From: Gammaproteobacteria bacterium
Lineage (GTDB): Bacteria > Pseudomonadota > Gammaproteobacteria > Burkholderiales > Rhodocyclaceae
DNA: 64,000 nt
Assembly (NCBI GenBank): GCA_018819515.1
Contig: JAHJPX010000014.1
Location: 62,001 to 126,000 of the forward strand
Reading direction: 5' to 3'
Shown: positions 42,022-49,709 of the stretch, one piece after another
Position numbering within the stretch: the first letter of the stretch is position 1
How the letters are laid out: each line of letters opens with the position of its first letter
Program-made: the position numbers and the translations under genes
Notes under the pieces: generated by a model
Databases searched by the model: none
Seen by the model: only the letters and a program-made list of their open reading frames with translations
What the model was told of the DNA's origin: nothing

Positions 42022-42480
42022 TCAGCCGTTCTCGGCGATGATGCGGGCGGCGATTTCCGCCGCCCTGCCCGTCATCTGGCGGCAGCGTCCGTCGAGTTTC
42101 CTGACCTGGAACATGGCCTGGCCTTCCGGCGTGCCCAGATCGCAGCCGTCCAGCAATATGTGGCAATCCCGGCTGCCGAATTCGTGCTCGAACATCCGCA
42201 TCAGCCGCTCGGTCGCCGCGTAGGCAGGCTGGGACGGCGCTTTCGCGGTCGAGCGTCCCAGCGCCAGCCCGATGCCCATGATCGCGCCGGAGACCGCCCC
42301 GCAGGTTCCGCAAGTGCGCGACATCCCGCCGCAAAAGCCGGTCGCGATTTTGGGCAGGAGTTCGGAATCGACGCCCTCGGCCCTGGCGATGGCGAGGACA
42401 ACGCTTTCCGCGCAGAACAGGCCCGAGGCAAAGGACTCCTCGGCCCACTTGCGTACTTGAGGAATTGCAGCAGCTTCCAT
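42022..42480 (-). CDS. C_GCAxxG_C_C family redox-type protein
   Basis: The 152-residue protein has the family pattern of conserved cysteines: FCAES near residue 22, GFCGGMSRTCGTCGAVSGAIMGIGLALG near 48-75, and CHILLDGCDLGTPEGQAMF near 105. The family is thought to have a redox or metal-binding role that has not been established. It is divergent from the aspartase gene across a 190-nt gap in which I see nothing else. Confidence 0.88.
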   Translation of the reverse strand: MEAAAIPQVRKWAEESFASGLFCAESVVLAIARAEGVDSELLPKIATGFCGGMSRTCGTCGAVSGAIMGIGLALGRSTAKAPSQPAYAATERLMRMFEHEFGSRDCHILLDGCDLGTPEGQAMFQVRKLDGRCRQMTGRAAEIAARIIAENG

Positions 42481-42670
42481 GATTGTCTCCGCAAAAATTG
42501 ATATCAACGGCGAACACCGGCTTCCGGCGCCTGCCCGCGCTTCTGCGACGCGGCTCGAATCTGCATTTTGACGCGGGAAGGTGCCCGCTGTCCATGGCGG
42601 CGGAACCGGTTTTGGTAGCATGGCCGGCAGCAGCGGGCGGCGCTCCGCCATCCCGCGAGGAGAAGACGAC

Positions 42671-44068
42671 ATGAAGAACCGGCGCGAACACGATCTGCTC
42701 GGCGAGGCGCATGTGCCCGCCGACGCGTACTGGGGCATCCACACCCTGCGGGCGCTGGAGAACTTTCCCATCACCGGCAAGCCGATCGGCAGCTACGCCG
42801 AACTGGTACGCGCGCTGGCGCTGACCAAACAGGCCGCCGCGCAGGCCAACGCCGAACTCGGCCAGCTCGACAGCGAGCGCGCCGACGCCATCGTCGCCGC
42901 CTGCCAGGAGATCGCCCGCGGCCGGCTGCACGAGGAATTCGTGGTCGACGTCATCCAGGGCGGCGCCGGCACCTCGACCAACATGAACGCCAACGAAGTG
43001 ATCGCCAACCGGGCGCTGGAACTGCTCGGCCACGCCCGGGGCGACTATGCGCGCCTGCATCCACTCAACCACGTGAACATGTCGCAGAGCACCAACGACG
43101 TCTACCCGACGGCGCTGCGCGTCGCCACCTGCCTGTCGATCCGCGAACTCCTCGCCGCGATGGCCGGGCTGCGCGAAGCCTTCGCCGCCAAGGCCGCCGA
43201 GTTCGCCGACATCCTGAAGATCGGCCGCACGCAATTGCAGGACGCCGTGCCGATGACGCTCGGCCAGGAATTCACCACCTACGCGGTGATGCTGCAGGAA
43301 GACGAGCAGCGGCTGGCCGAGGCCATCGCGCTGATCCGCGAAATCAACCTCGGCGCCACCGCCATCGGCACCGGCATCAACACCGACCTGCGCTACGCCA
43401 AGCTCGCCGTCGCGCACCTTTCCCGACTTTCCGGCCTCGATCTCGCCGTGGCGCCCAACCTCATCGAGGCGACACAGGATTGCGGCGCCTTCGTGCAGCT
43501 TTCCGGCGTGCTCAAGCGCGTCGCCGCCAAGCTCTCCAAGACCTGCAACGATCTGCGCCTGCTTTCCAGCGGCCCGCAGGCCGGGCTCAACGAAATCAAC
43601 CTGCCGCCGCGCGCCGCTGGCTCCTCCATCATGCCGGGCAAGGTGAATCCGATCATCCCGGAAGTGGTGAACCAGATCGCCTTCGAGGTGATCGGCAACG
43701 ACATGACCATCACCATGGCCGCCGAAGCCGGCCAGCTTCAGCTCAACGCCTTCGAGCCCATCATCGCCCACAGCCTGTTCAAGAGCATCGGCCATCTCGC
43801 CTCCGGCTGCCGCACCCTCACCGTCCACTGCGTGCGCGGCATCACCGCCAACCGCGAACTGCTGGCCGAGCGCGTGCGCAGCTCGGCCGGACTGGCCACC
43901 GCACTCAACCCGCACATCGGCTACGAGAACGCCACCCGCGTCGCGCAGGAAGCGCTACGCACCGGCCGCGGCGTCGCCGAACTGGTCGAGGAAATGGGCC
44001 TGATGTCGCGGGAGGAACTCGACGCCGTTCTGCGGCCCGAGGTACTGACCGCGCCGCGGCGCCAGTAA
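42671..44068 (+). CDS. aspA: Aspartate ammonia-lyase
   Basis: The 465-residue protein belongs to the aspartase/fumarase superfamily (GSSIMPGKVNPIIPEVVNQ near residue 320). The AGTSTNMNANEVIANRALELLGH segment and NPIIPEV after the signature fit aspartase rather than fumarase (compare fumC at 25672). It would interconvert L-aspartate and fumarate plus ammonia, feeding the fumC product pool. GAGGAGAAG lies just upstream of the ATG. Its TAA stop is part of a dispersed repeat copy. Confidence 0.9.
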   Translation: MKNRREHDLLGEAHVPADAYWGIHTLRALENFPITGKPIGSYAELVRALALTKQAAAQANAELGQLDSERADAIVAACQEIARGRLHEEFVVDVIQGGAGTSTNMNANEVIANRALELLGHARGDYARLHPLNHVNMSQSTNDVYPTALRVATCLSIRELLAAMAGLREAFAAKAAEFADILKIGRTQLQDAVPMTLGQEFTTYAVMLQEDEQRLAEAIALIREINLGATAIGTGINTDLRYAKLAVAHLSRLSGLDLAVAPNLIEATQDCGAFVQLSGVLKRVAAKLSKTCNDLRLLSSGPQAGLNEINLPPRAAGSSIMPGKVNPIIPEVVNQIAFEVIGNDMTITMAAEAGQLQLNAFEPIIAHSLFKSIGHLASGCRTLTVHCVRGITANRELLAERVRSSAGLATALNPHIGYENATRVAQEALRTGRGVAELVEEMGLMSREELDAVLRPEVLTAPRRQ

Positions 44069-44092
44069 AAGTCAGCCGTGGCGGTACGCCGC
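44066..44092 (+). repeat. Dispersed palindromic repeat, short form, containing the aspA stop
   Basis: The TAA stop of aspA forms the A-rich head of this copy. Together with the copy at 46276, in the same orientation, it brackets the integron island. Confidence 0.85.
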
Positions 44093-44143
44093 CAGGCTAC
44101 TACGTGCCTGTTGCTTCCGTAGAGAGCCTTGGAAAGCGAACCT

Positions 44144-44212
44144 CAGGAACGTTGGAGGTAACCGGCCTTGCGCGGCTTTTCGCGCAAGGTCCGGTGACCG
44201 AGAGGTTATGCC
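44144..44212 (-). other. attC-like recombination site of cassette A
   Basis: Read on the minus strand: a GGCATAAC box (44205-44212), then a long imperfect stem CACCGG-A-CCTTGCGC / GCGCAAGGCCGGT with one unpaired base and a GAAAAGCC loop, ending in AACGTTCCTG, where G^TT would be the exchange point (44150/44149). The AAC of the first box pairs with GTT of the last. Two boxes, an extrahelical base and about 70 bp length are the features of an integron attC. Confidence 0.65.
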
Positions 44213-44224
44213 TCATGGCTATGT

Positions 44225-44884
44225 TCATGAGAGCCACCCTGCTACTAGTCTCTCGACGTCCTCGATCATGGACCGCGCGTCTTTGTCATCGAAGTCGGCG
44301 AGCTTTCCGTGCGCCGCACTATTTCGTATGGCGGCCAGCGCGGTAATTCGCTTCTGGACAAGCGAGTTGTATTGCCCAGCCTTCGCCAAATCTGCGTTCA
44401 TCTTGTCGAGCTTCCCCACGCCCAAGCCACGCGCTTCACACAGGGTGCGCAGATTAGTCTCTAGAACGACGCCGCAAATGACTGCCGCTGGCATTCGATA
44501 GCCAACAGCAAGAAGTTCATTGGCCTGTTCAAGTTCTGTTGAGAACACTTCTGCCTGAACCAGATTACGGACAGACGAGAGGTAGCCTCCCTCGAAGTCT
44601 TCTTGTGCAGCGAGAAACACCGCTCGGAGGCGACTAAGCCGTACGGGATTTTCCTCAAAAGGCCCCGGCTTCTCAGCTTCGACGAACGACTTGAAATGCT
44701 CTGACTCTCGACCGCAGGCGCTAGCGAGCAAATTGCGCGCTTTGACGCACCAACCAAGCAAGAGGTCTGGCTCAACGTGTTCATAAGAGCCATAGGCCTC
44801 ACTGTGCTTTCGTTGTTTGGTGGCCGCTACTGCGTCGGCTTGGGAGAGTAACTCGTCAAAACGCTTCTTCAAATGCTCGGCCAT
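44225..44884 (-). CDS. Cassette A product: helical protein with R-x4-H (HEPN-like) motif
   Basis: The 219-residue protein is almost wholly alpha-helical. Residues 128-147 (GYRMPAAVICGVVLETNLRT) and 183-193 (LAAIRNSAAHG) fit the C-terminal part of HEPN/DUF4145-like proteins, in which R187-x4-H192 would be the RNase motif; the polar RN and GH framing is typical. HEPN domains are common in toxin-antitoxin, abortive-infection and CRISPR effectors, so RNA cleavage is plausible, not shown. The gene follows cassette B on the same strand with an attC-like site between, and its own attC-like site starts 13 nt after the stop. Lower GC than its neighbours. Confidence 0.7.
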   Translation of the reverse strand: MAEHLKKRFDELLSQADAVAATKQRKHSEAYGSYEHVEPDLLLGWCVKARNLLASACGRESEHFKSFVEAEKPGPFEENPVRLSRLRAVFLAAQEDFEGGYLSSVRNLVQAEVFSTELEQANELLAVGYRMPAAVICGVVLETNLRTLCEARGLGVGKLDKMNADLAKAGQYNSLVQKRITALAAIRNSAAHGKLADFDDKDARSMIEDVERLVAGWLS

Positions 44885-44904
44885 TAGGCGGCTCCGAATA
44901 ATGA

Positions 44905-44974
44905 GGCATGACGTCTGAATTCACCGGCCTTGCGCGGCTTTATGCGCAAGGTCCGGTGGAATGATGGGTTCGGC
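44905..44974 (-). other. attC-like recombination site of cassette B
   Basis: On the minus strand: a GCCGAAC box (44968-44974), a stem CACCGG-A-CCTTGCGC / GCGCAAGGCCGGTG around ATAAAGCC with one extrahelical base, and GACGTCATGCC, whose G^TC (44912/44911) would be the exchange point. The core stem is nearly identical to that of cassette A. The GTTCGGCGTCTT just after the attI-like exchange point is the exact complement of this first box and its flank, as expected for a closed cassette circle. Confidence 0.65.
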
Positions 44975-44977
44975 GTC

Positions 44978-46012
44978 TTAGGCATAGGGATTGATGCCCC
45001 CGTATTGCTTGATGTGCTCAACGAGTTCAGTTGCGTACCAAGACCGCACACCTTCCAATCGCTCAATGATCGGAATTGCCGCCGCACCTTCGTTCATGGC
45101 GAGGATTAGCGCGGCGCATTCTCGAATGAACGGCTCTAGTGATTTATCAAGAGCTATGTCTTTCAAGAAGGTGCTGGCGTTGGGTAACGACGAAATGATG
45201 GCTTCTACCGACTGCCCGATAGCGCCACGGGAAATGCCCCCCTCTTCGTCAATAAAACCCAGGAGCTTCACAACATGTTCCCGGGAGAACCCGGCGAGTT
45301 TGCTTCTGACGTGGGCCTTGGTCGCCTCAGTAATCTGTTCTCCGAAGTAAGCAATGTCGCCATGCCAAGGAATGTGCGCCAGGAAGTACACCGTGACGGG
45401 CGGAATTTCAGACGGCGCTCTATCGGTGATGTGTTGAATCAGGCGCGACCAGAAATCAAGGTTGTTGGGATAGCGACGAAACAGGACAATCAACCCGAGA
45501 TATGACTCATCGGGTTTTTCGGATTCGAATAGTGCGGAAGCTTCGGGCAACGTGAGGTCTGGTACTTCACGAAGAACGGTTGGAACAAAAATCTTGGCAA
45601 AGGCGGCCTGGTCGAAGCGGTTGGCGTTGCTTGTTCGAAATCGAATGACGGTCTCGCTCGGATTTGCCTTCAGGTAGTTCTTGATATTTACCCAATGCGC
45701 TACCCCTAGCGCCGGGACAAAGACAACTCCCAAGACCGGAAGAGGATGGTTGAGCCAGTAGTCCCGGTGGCTTTCAATCGGAATTAGGCACTCTTCTCCG
45801 GAGGGGTTGTAGTACGAGGAGCCCGATTTGACCTGTATGGCGACTTGTCGGCTCAGCGGCTTTTCGTCACGTATGAGTTCAATGAGCGCGTCAATTCCAA
45901 GATCGTTTTCGGTTTCGATCTTGTGAAACAACGAGCCAGCGCCTTCGACCGCCGAGCGAACGAAGTTGATTCCGTTCTTCGCTGTGACATTTGTCTTCTT
46001 GTACAGGACCAT
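44978..46012 (-). CDS. Cassette B product: DUF4365-type predicted nuclease
   Basis: The 344-residue protein starts with a DUF4365-like region: FVRSAVEGAGSLFHKIETENDLGIDALIEL then SRQVAIQVKSGSSYY. Asp41 and Q60-V-K62 fit the D...(D/E/Q)xK pattern of PD-(D/E)xK nucleases. VAHWVNIKNYL near residue 105 is also family-like. Residues about 150-344 are helical with no recognised domain (LGLIVLFRRYPNNLDFW; ECAALILAMNEGAAAIPIIERL). DUF4365 proteins occur in defence and mobile contexts. The ATG at 46010-46012 lies 18 nt inside the predicted cassette boundary; a longer frame upstream crosses the attI-like site and is rejected. Confidence 0.75.
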   Translation of the reverse strand: MVLYKKTNVTAKNGINFVRSAVEGAGSLFHKIETENDLGIDALIELIRDEKPLSRQVAIQVKSGSSYYNPSGEECLIPIESHRDYWLNHPLPVLGVVFVPALGVAHWVNIKNYLKANPSETVIRFRTSNANRFDQAAFAKIFVPTVLREVPDLTLPEASALFESEKPDESYLGLIVLFRRYPNNLDFWSRLIQHITDRAPSEIPPVTVYFLAHIPWHGDIAYFGEQITEATKAHVRSKLAGFSREHVVKLLGFIDEEGGISRGAIGQSVEAIISSLPNASTFLKDIALDKSLEPFIRECAALILAMNEGAAAIPIIERLEGVRSWYATELVEHIKQYGGINPYA

Positions 46013-46022
46013 GGAGATCAAG

Positions 46023-46062
46023 ACGCCGAACGTTGTTTTCGGGAGCAGTTTTGCTGCATAAC
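46023..46062 (-). other. attI-like integron insertion site
   Basis: On the minus strand GTTATGCAGCAAAACTGCTC continues to CCGAAAACAACG^TTCGGC. Compared from memory with class 1 attI1 (GTTACGCAGCAGGGCAG..CCCTAAAACAAAG^TTAGGC), the blocks GTTA-GCAGCA, CCC-AAAACAA and GTT-GGC match with one gap. The first cassette gene starts 18 nt after the exchange point. Confidence 0.6.
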
Positions 46063-46438
46063 TTGGGCGGGTGCGCCCCAACTTGGCACCAAGAATCGCC
46101 CCGGAATCCGCATGGCATCGAGAGGCAGTTGTCTGGAATGGCGTTTCATACGCTACTAAATATCCGTGAAAAGCGGCAGGCCCAGGAAACGCCGACAGCA
46201 TACCCCTGGCTCGGTCGATTGTCCGCTTCCGAGTATGGTGATCAAAGACCGCCCTGGCCGATCTCTGCCCTACTGTGAAAAGTCAGCCGTGGCGGTACGC
46301 CGCCCGTGCCCGCCCGTCTGCGCCTTTACAGCGCCATGCGCTTCCGAACACCTGGCCGCGTTCCCGACGGGTGCCACCCGGCCGCCGCTGTGCTAAGGTC
46401 CGGGTCTATTGGAATGGCATGCGCGAGGCGACGACGTC
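46032..46438. other. Gap of about 400 nt upstream of the integron
   Basis: It holds most of the attI-like site, about 210 nt of A+T-richer sequence with no recognisable integrase end, and a dispersed repeat at 46276. A short open frame (about 46 codons from 46138, + strand) has no recognised motif. The part after the repeat is the promoter region of the following lipoprotein gene. Confidence 0.6.
46276..46303 (+). repeat. Dispersed palindromic repeat, short form
   Basis: Same orientation as the copy at 44066; the two flank the integron as direct repeats. Confidence 0.85.
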
Positions 46439-47581
46439 ATGGTTCGACACGACAAGCTGTTTGCTGCGGCGATCCTGTCGCTGCTGGTATTCGGTTGCGG
46501 CGGTGGCGGCAGCGATGGTGGCGATCCCGCACCAGTCGCCAGCGAAATCCAGGTCGGCGCCACACCCGGTGACGATGGCGTGTTCGATCCGGCGCCGGCC
46601 CGGGACGGTTCGGGCACGTTGTGGATGAGCCATTCCAGCGTGAACTGGTCGGCGGACGATACGACGTTGTCGCAGGTGTACACGCGCATCGCGTCGTCGA
46701 CCGACAGCGGCTCGACGTGGACCGATGCCGGCGTCGACCCGAACCACCGGCCGCCCGACTTTCAGGTGGGTTCCATCCGGGTGACCTGGCGTTTCGAAGT
46801 CTCCCGCCTCTTTTACGATCCCTACGACAGCGACGCGAGCCGGCGCTGGAAGATGCTCTGGCACCGCGTCGCCGCCATGGGCAGCCCGACGCCGACGCCG
46901 CTGTTCCAGAATAGCTGGATCGGTTACAGCAGCGCCGCGGCGCCCGACGGAAGCTGGAGCGCGGAACGCAAGCTCTTCACCGGTTCGCTGTACAACGCCG
47001 CGGAAATGGACGTGGTCATCGGGGCGCCGGAGTTTCCGCTGGACAGCCAGTACAGCGCCGATCTCGGCGGCTGCACGGTATTCACCGAACCCGGCGTGCT
47101 GGCGCGCAGCGACGGCATCTACGTCAGCCTGCAATGCACGACCGCGAAGAAGATCGTGCTGCTGCGCTGCGACCGTGGCTTCTCGGCCTGCGACTATCTG
47201 GGCGATCTGCTTACCGCGGCGGATGCGCCGCAGTTCTCGCAAGGCGGCGAAATGCTGGATTTCTTCGGCGCGCCGGAACTGGTGGATACCGCCACGGCGA
47301 CCTACCTCATCGTCACCGGCGTCGATGAAATCGTCGCCGGGGGCGAGAACCGCTACAGCGGTTGCCTCGCATTCCGCATCGGCGATCTCGCCAATGCCAC
47401 GGTGGAACGCAGCGGCGGCGTGCCGGTGCTGGTGGAACGGGTGAGCGGCACCAGCGGCAGCTTCAACGGCGCCTGCGGCTACGACGCCCACGCCACCGGC
47501 AGCGGCATCATCTACAGCGAATTCACTCCCTCCGCCACGCCGCGCTTCCATCTCTTCGCCAGCCACGTCGACCTGCCTTGA
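46439..47581 (+). CDS. Cys-Gly-rich-tethered lipoprotein with beta-propeller-like body
   Basis: The 380-residue protein has a lipoprotein signal (SLLVFGC, Cys about residue 20) and a short Gly-rich tether. The mature part alternates short strands and aromatic turns (TRIASSTDSGSTW; WIGYSSAAAPDGSW; VYVSL-like repeats), with Asp-box-like S-x-D-x-G-x-x-W motifs, suggesting a beta-propeller of the sialidase/glycoside-binding type. No enzyme family is assigned. The ATG at 46439 is preferred to a TTG 30 nt upstream. It is the fourth Cys-Gly-rich lipoprotein of the window. Confidence 0.7.
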   Translation: MVRHDKLFAAAILSLLVFGCGGGGSDGGDPAPVASEIQVGATPGDDGVFDPAPARDGSGTLWMSHSSVNWSADDTTLSQVYTRIASSTDSGSTWTDAGVDPNHRPPDFQVGSIRVTWRFEVSRLFYDPYDSDASRRWKMLWHRVAAMGSPTPTPLFQNSWIGYSSAAAPDGSWSAERKLFTGSLYNAAEMDVVIGAPEFPLDSQYSADLGGCTVFTEPGVLARSDGIYVSLQCTTAKKIVLLRCDRGFSACDYLGDLLTAADAPQFSQGGEMLDFFGAPELVDTATATYLIVTGVDEIVAGGENRYSGCLAFRIGDLANATVERSGGVPVLVERVSGTSGSFNGACGYDAHATGSGIIYSEFTPSATPRFHLFASHVDLP

Positions 47582-47593
47582 GCGGTCGCCGCC

Positions 47594-47655
47594 CGGGACC
47601 GCCGCTTCGCGGCGTCCTGCGCCCTTCGCAAAAGTCAGCCGTGGCGGTACGCCGC
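47594..47655 (+). repeat. Dispersed repeat, intermediate form
   Basis: Has the GGGACCGCCGC-TTCG-GCGGCGTCC hairpin of the long form joined directly to the short form (AAAAGTCAGCC with GTGGCG hairpin). It lies between convergent genes. Confidence 0.85.
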
Positions 47656-47661
47656 TGCGGA

Positions 47662-48045
47662 CTACTTGCGGCCGACGAGTTCGATCATGTAGCCGTCGGG
47701 ATCGGCGACGAAGGCGATGATGGTGGTGCCGGCGTTCATCGGCCCGGCCGGGCGGACGATTTTGCCGCCGCGTTTGCCGATCTCCGCGCAGGCGGCGTAG
47801 ACGTCGTCGACTTCGATGGCCAGGTGGCCGAAGCCGTTGCCAAGTTCGTAACTGTCCACGCCCCAGTTGTGGGTCAGCTCGATCACGGAATTCTCGCGCT
47901 CGTCGCCGTAGCCGACGAAGGCGAGGGTGAACTTGCCTTCCGGGTAGTCCTGCCGGCGCAGCAGCTTCATGCCGAGCACCTGCGTGTAGAAATCGATCGA
48001 GCGGTCGAGGTCGCCGCTGCGAATCATGGTGTGCAGCAGTCTCAT
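47662..48045 (-). CDS. gloA: Lactoylglutathione lyase (glyoxalase I)
   Basis: The 127-residue protein has the glyoxalase I pattern: LLHTMIRSGDLDRSIDFYTQVLGMKLLRR, then ENSVIELTHNWG and FGHLAIEVDD, with metal ligands His5, Glu56-region, His and the terminal Glu in YMIELVG. It isomerises the glutathione-methylglyoxal adduct to lactoylglutathione, with Ni2+ or Zn2+ as metal. It overlaps the upstream lipoprotein gene by 4 nt, the start of which in turn overlaps the globin gene. Confidence 0.95.
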   Translation of the reverse strand: MRLLHTMIRSGDLDRSIDFYTQVLGMKLLRRQDYPEGKFTLAFVGYGDERENSVIELTHNWGVDSYELGNGFGHLAIEVDDVYAACAEIGKRGGKIVRPAGPMNAGTTIIAFVADPDGYMIELVGRK

Positions 48046-48410
48046 GGCTTCTTCTCCGGGTTGCCGACGACGACGGCGGGCGCCGGCACCGGTTCGCGCT
48101 GGCAGCGCCCCTGCTTTTCGAACCAGTAGGCGACGTTGCCGACGATGACGATGCTGCTTGAAATCACGGCGCTCACCGCCGCCGTCGCCGCCGCCGCGAC
48201 GACGAGGGCCACGCACTCCTGATTGGAACATCTCATAATGCTCGCCACCTGCACCGGCTGGAGGTCCATCTGCCGGCTCACCACGTGGCATTCCGGATCG
48301 TACACTTCGAACGTCCGCGGCACGATCAGGCAGGACTGCAGCAGTGGGACGGCCAGGCACGGCAGCAGCCGGCGGACCCGGCCGGTCCGGGGCCTAGCGC
48401 TGGCCGACAT
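48042..48410 (-). CDS. Small lipoprotein of unknown function
   Basis: The 122-residue protein has a lipoprotein-type signal (LPCLAVPLLQSC, Cys about residue 27), four further cysteines (PECHVV; MRCSNQECVAL) and one helix (VVAAAATAAVSAVISSSIVIVG) before an aromatic YWFEKQGRCQ tail. No family is recognised. It sits in an overlapping unit: its start overlaps the globin gene by 17 nt and its end overlaps gloA by 4 nt. Confidence 0.6.
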   Translation of the reverse strand: MSASARPRTGRVRRLLPCLAVPLLQSCLIVPRTFEVYDPECHVVSRQMDLQPVQVASIMRCSNQECVALVVAAAATAAVSAVISSSIVIVGNVAYWFEKQGRCQREPVPAPAVVVGNPEKKP

Positions 48411-48939
48411 TCCGCCGGATCGAATCGACGAACGGACGCAGCGCCTCCGGCGCTTCCGCCAGCGGATATCGGCGCGGCTGGCCGACCATCGTGCGCCGGG
48501 TGATCGCCCGGATGGAAAGCGCCTCGACCCAGTTCCAGAACTCCAGTCGCGCGTCGTCGGGAAAGCCGACATCGTCGAACGCGACGAGCAAGGCGGCCAG
48601 CCAGACGTTGCGCGCCGTCTCGTCGATGGTGAGCGGCAAATGCCACGAACGGAACCAGGTCAGCCCGCGGCTTTGGACACCATCCGGCAACTCTCCGGCA
48701 GAGTTAACGACAAACGTGGCGATCCGTTCGACGATCGCCGCAAAACGTTGCGGGTCGCGCGGAAACAGGTCGCCGACGCTCGAACGTTGCAGCAGTTCAT
48801 GATGGTGCCGGACCAGCGCGCGCAGCACCTCCTCTCCGAGGGGCCCGAAAACGGCTGGCGACGGCAACGGCGGCGACGGAAAAACCAGATCGACCTCGGC
48901 CTCGTCGCTATTCGGCTTGGCGGCAGTTGAACGTGACAT
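48394..48939 (-). CDS. Truncated-haemoglobin-like protein
   Basis: The 181-residue protein has a globin-like order of helices: LGEEVLRALVRHHHELLQRSSVGDLFP, RFAAIVERIATFVVNSAG, and the haem-pocket region FRSWHLPLTIDETARNVWLAALLVAFDDVGFP. His100 in W-H-L-P-L-T-I is the candidate proximal ligand, as in bacterial truncated globins. The C-terminal segment (FWNWVEALSIRAITRRT) is longer than in the minimal family. Globins of this type bind O2 or NO; the exact role is unknown. Confidence 0.65.
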   Translation of the reverse strand: MSRSTAAKPNSDEAEVDLVFPSPPLPSPAVFGPLGEEVLRALVRHHHELLQRSSVGDLFPRDPQRFAAIVERIATFVVNSAGELPDGVQSRGLTWFRSWHLPLTIDETARNVWLAALLVAFDDVGFPDDARLEFWNWVEALSIRAITRRTMVGQPRRYPLAEAPEALRPFVDSIRRNVGQR

Positions 48940-49010
48940 GGGGCGGAAAGCTTGTTATCTCGTGTGGACGCGAACCATTATGAGGCGGATTTCCATGGAA
49001 GGCGAGAGGG

Positions 49011-49038
49011 GCAAGACGGGCCGTGGCGGAACGCCGCC
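49011..49038 (+). repeat. Degenerate copy of the dispersed repeat
   Basis: Only the GCCGTGGCGG / ACGCCGCC hairpin is well kept; the A-rich head is mutated. It lies upstream of the BamE-like lipoprotein gene. Confidence 0.6.
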
Positions 49039-49057
49039 GAAGTGCTACGCTTCCGCC

Positions 49058-49585
49058 ATGAACGAAAAGACGATCCTCGCCCTGGCCACGTGCATCCTGG
49101 CCGGCTGCGCCTCCTACGGCGGGCACGATCTGGTCATCGGAGAAGCCGGCGAGGCGGACGTGATCCGCACAATGGGCACGCCGGCAATGCGCTGGACGCA
49201 GCCCGACGGCGGCGTCCGCCTCGCCTTCCCGCGCGGACCGATGGGCGTGCATACCTACATGGCGGATATCGGCGCGGACGGCAAGCTGTCCGCCATCCGG
49301 AATGTCCTGACGCCCGAGACTTTCGGCGAGATCGCGGCAAACATGAGCGCGGACGAAGTGTTGCGGCGGCTCGGACCGCCGGAACCGTCATGGACGGCCT
49401 ACTTCAGCCGCCGCAACGAACTGGTGTGGGTATGGCGCTACTGCGACGACTGGCACCAGTTGGCGCGCTTCGATGTGCTGTTCGACGCGACCGCCCGGCG
49501 CGTGCGCTCGACGATGACGCAGCGCGAAGACCAGATCGGCGACTGCGGCGGCGAATACGGCGGCGGCTGCTGGTGCTCGCGCTAG
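49058..49585 (+). CDS. Lipoprotein with BamE/SmpA-like repeats
   Basis: The 175-residue protein has a lipoprotein signal (CILAGC, Cys about residue 16). The motif GEAGEADVIRTMGTPAMRW and the later NMSADEVLRRLGPPEPSW resemble the SmpA/BamE fold element (x-G-x-x-x-x-x-V-x-x-x-L-G-x-P-x) occurring twice. The C-terminus is Cys-rich (DCGGEYGGGCWC). It is probably an outer-membrane-attached protein of unknown role. Confidence 0.65.
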   Translation: MNEKTILALATCILAGCASYGGHDLVIGEAGEADVIRTMGTPAMRWTQPDGGVRLAFPRGPMGVHTYMADIGADGKLSAIRNVLTPETFGEIAANMSADEVLRRLGPPEPSWTAYFSRRNELVWVWRYCDDWHQLARFDVLFDATARRVRSTMTQREDQIGDCGGEYGGGCWCSR

Positions 49586-49589
49586 CGCG

Positions 49590-49663
49590 GGAAAGGTGTG
49601 GGGCGCTTCCGCTTCGTGGCGTCCTGCACCGTTCGGAAAAGTCAGCCGTGGCGGTACGCCGCC
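49590..49663 (+). repeat. Dispersed repeat, intermediate form
   Basis: Joins part of the long form (GTGTGGGGCG, GCTTCGTGGCGTCCTGC) to a complete short form. It immediately follows the lipoprotein stop. Confidence 0.85.
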
Positions 49664-49709
49664 GGCACTAGAATTCCGGCTCCTCCATTTCCTGCCGGAA
49701 AGAACCGGG

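Larger units (their letters stand above)
44150..46031 (-). mobile_element. Small integron (attI plus two cassettes), no integrase visible
   Basis: An attI-like site at 46023-46062 is followed on the minus strand by cassette B (46030-44912, DUF4365 gene) and cassette A (44911-44150, R-x4-H motif gene), each gene ending within 20 nt of an attC-like site. Both genes point the same way and the region is visibly more A+T-rich than its surroundings. No tyrosine recombinase gene is found between the attI-like site and the next gene at 46439, nor anywhere in the window. Confidence 0.65.

Noticed and set aside
46032..46275. Truncated intI gene next to the attI-like site
   Set aside because: Neither strand has a recognisable tyrosine recombinase motif; the short + strand frame (about 46 codons) has none of the conserved integrase boxes.
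46166..46628. Plus-strand frames crossing the repeat at 46276
   Set aside because: They are composed mostly of repeat-derived residues and have no ribosome site; not genes.
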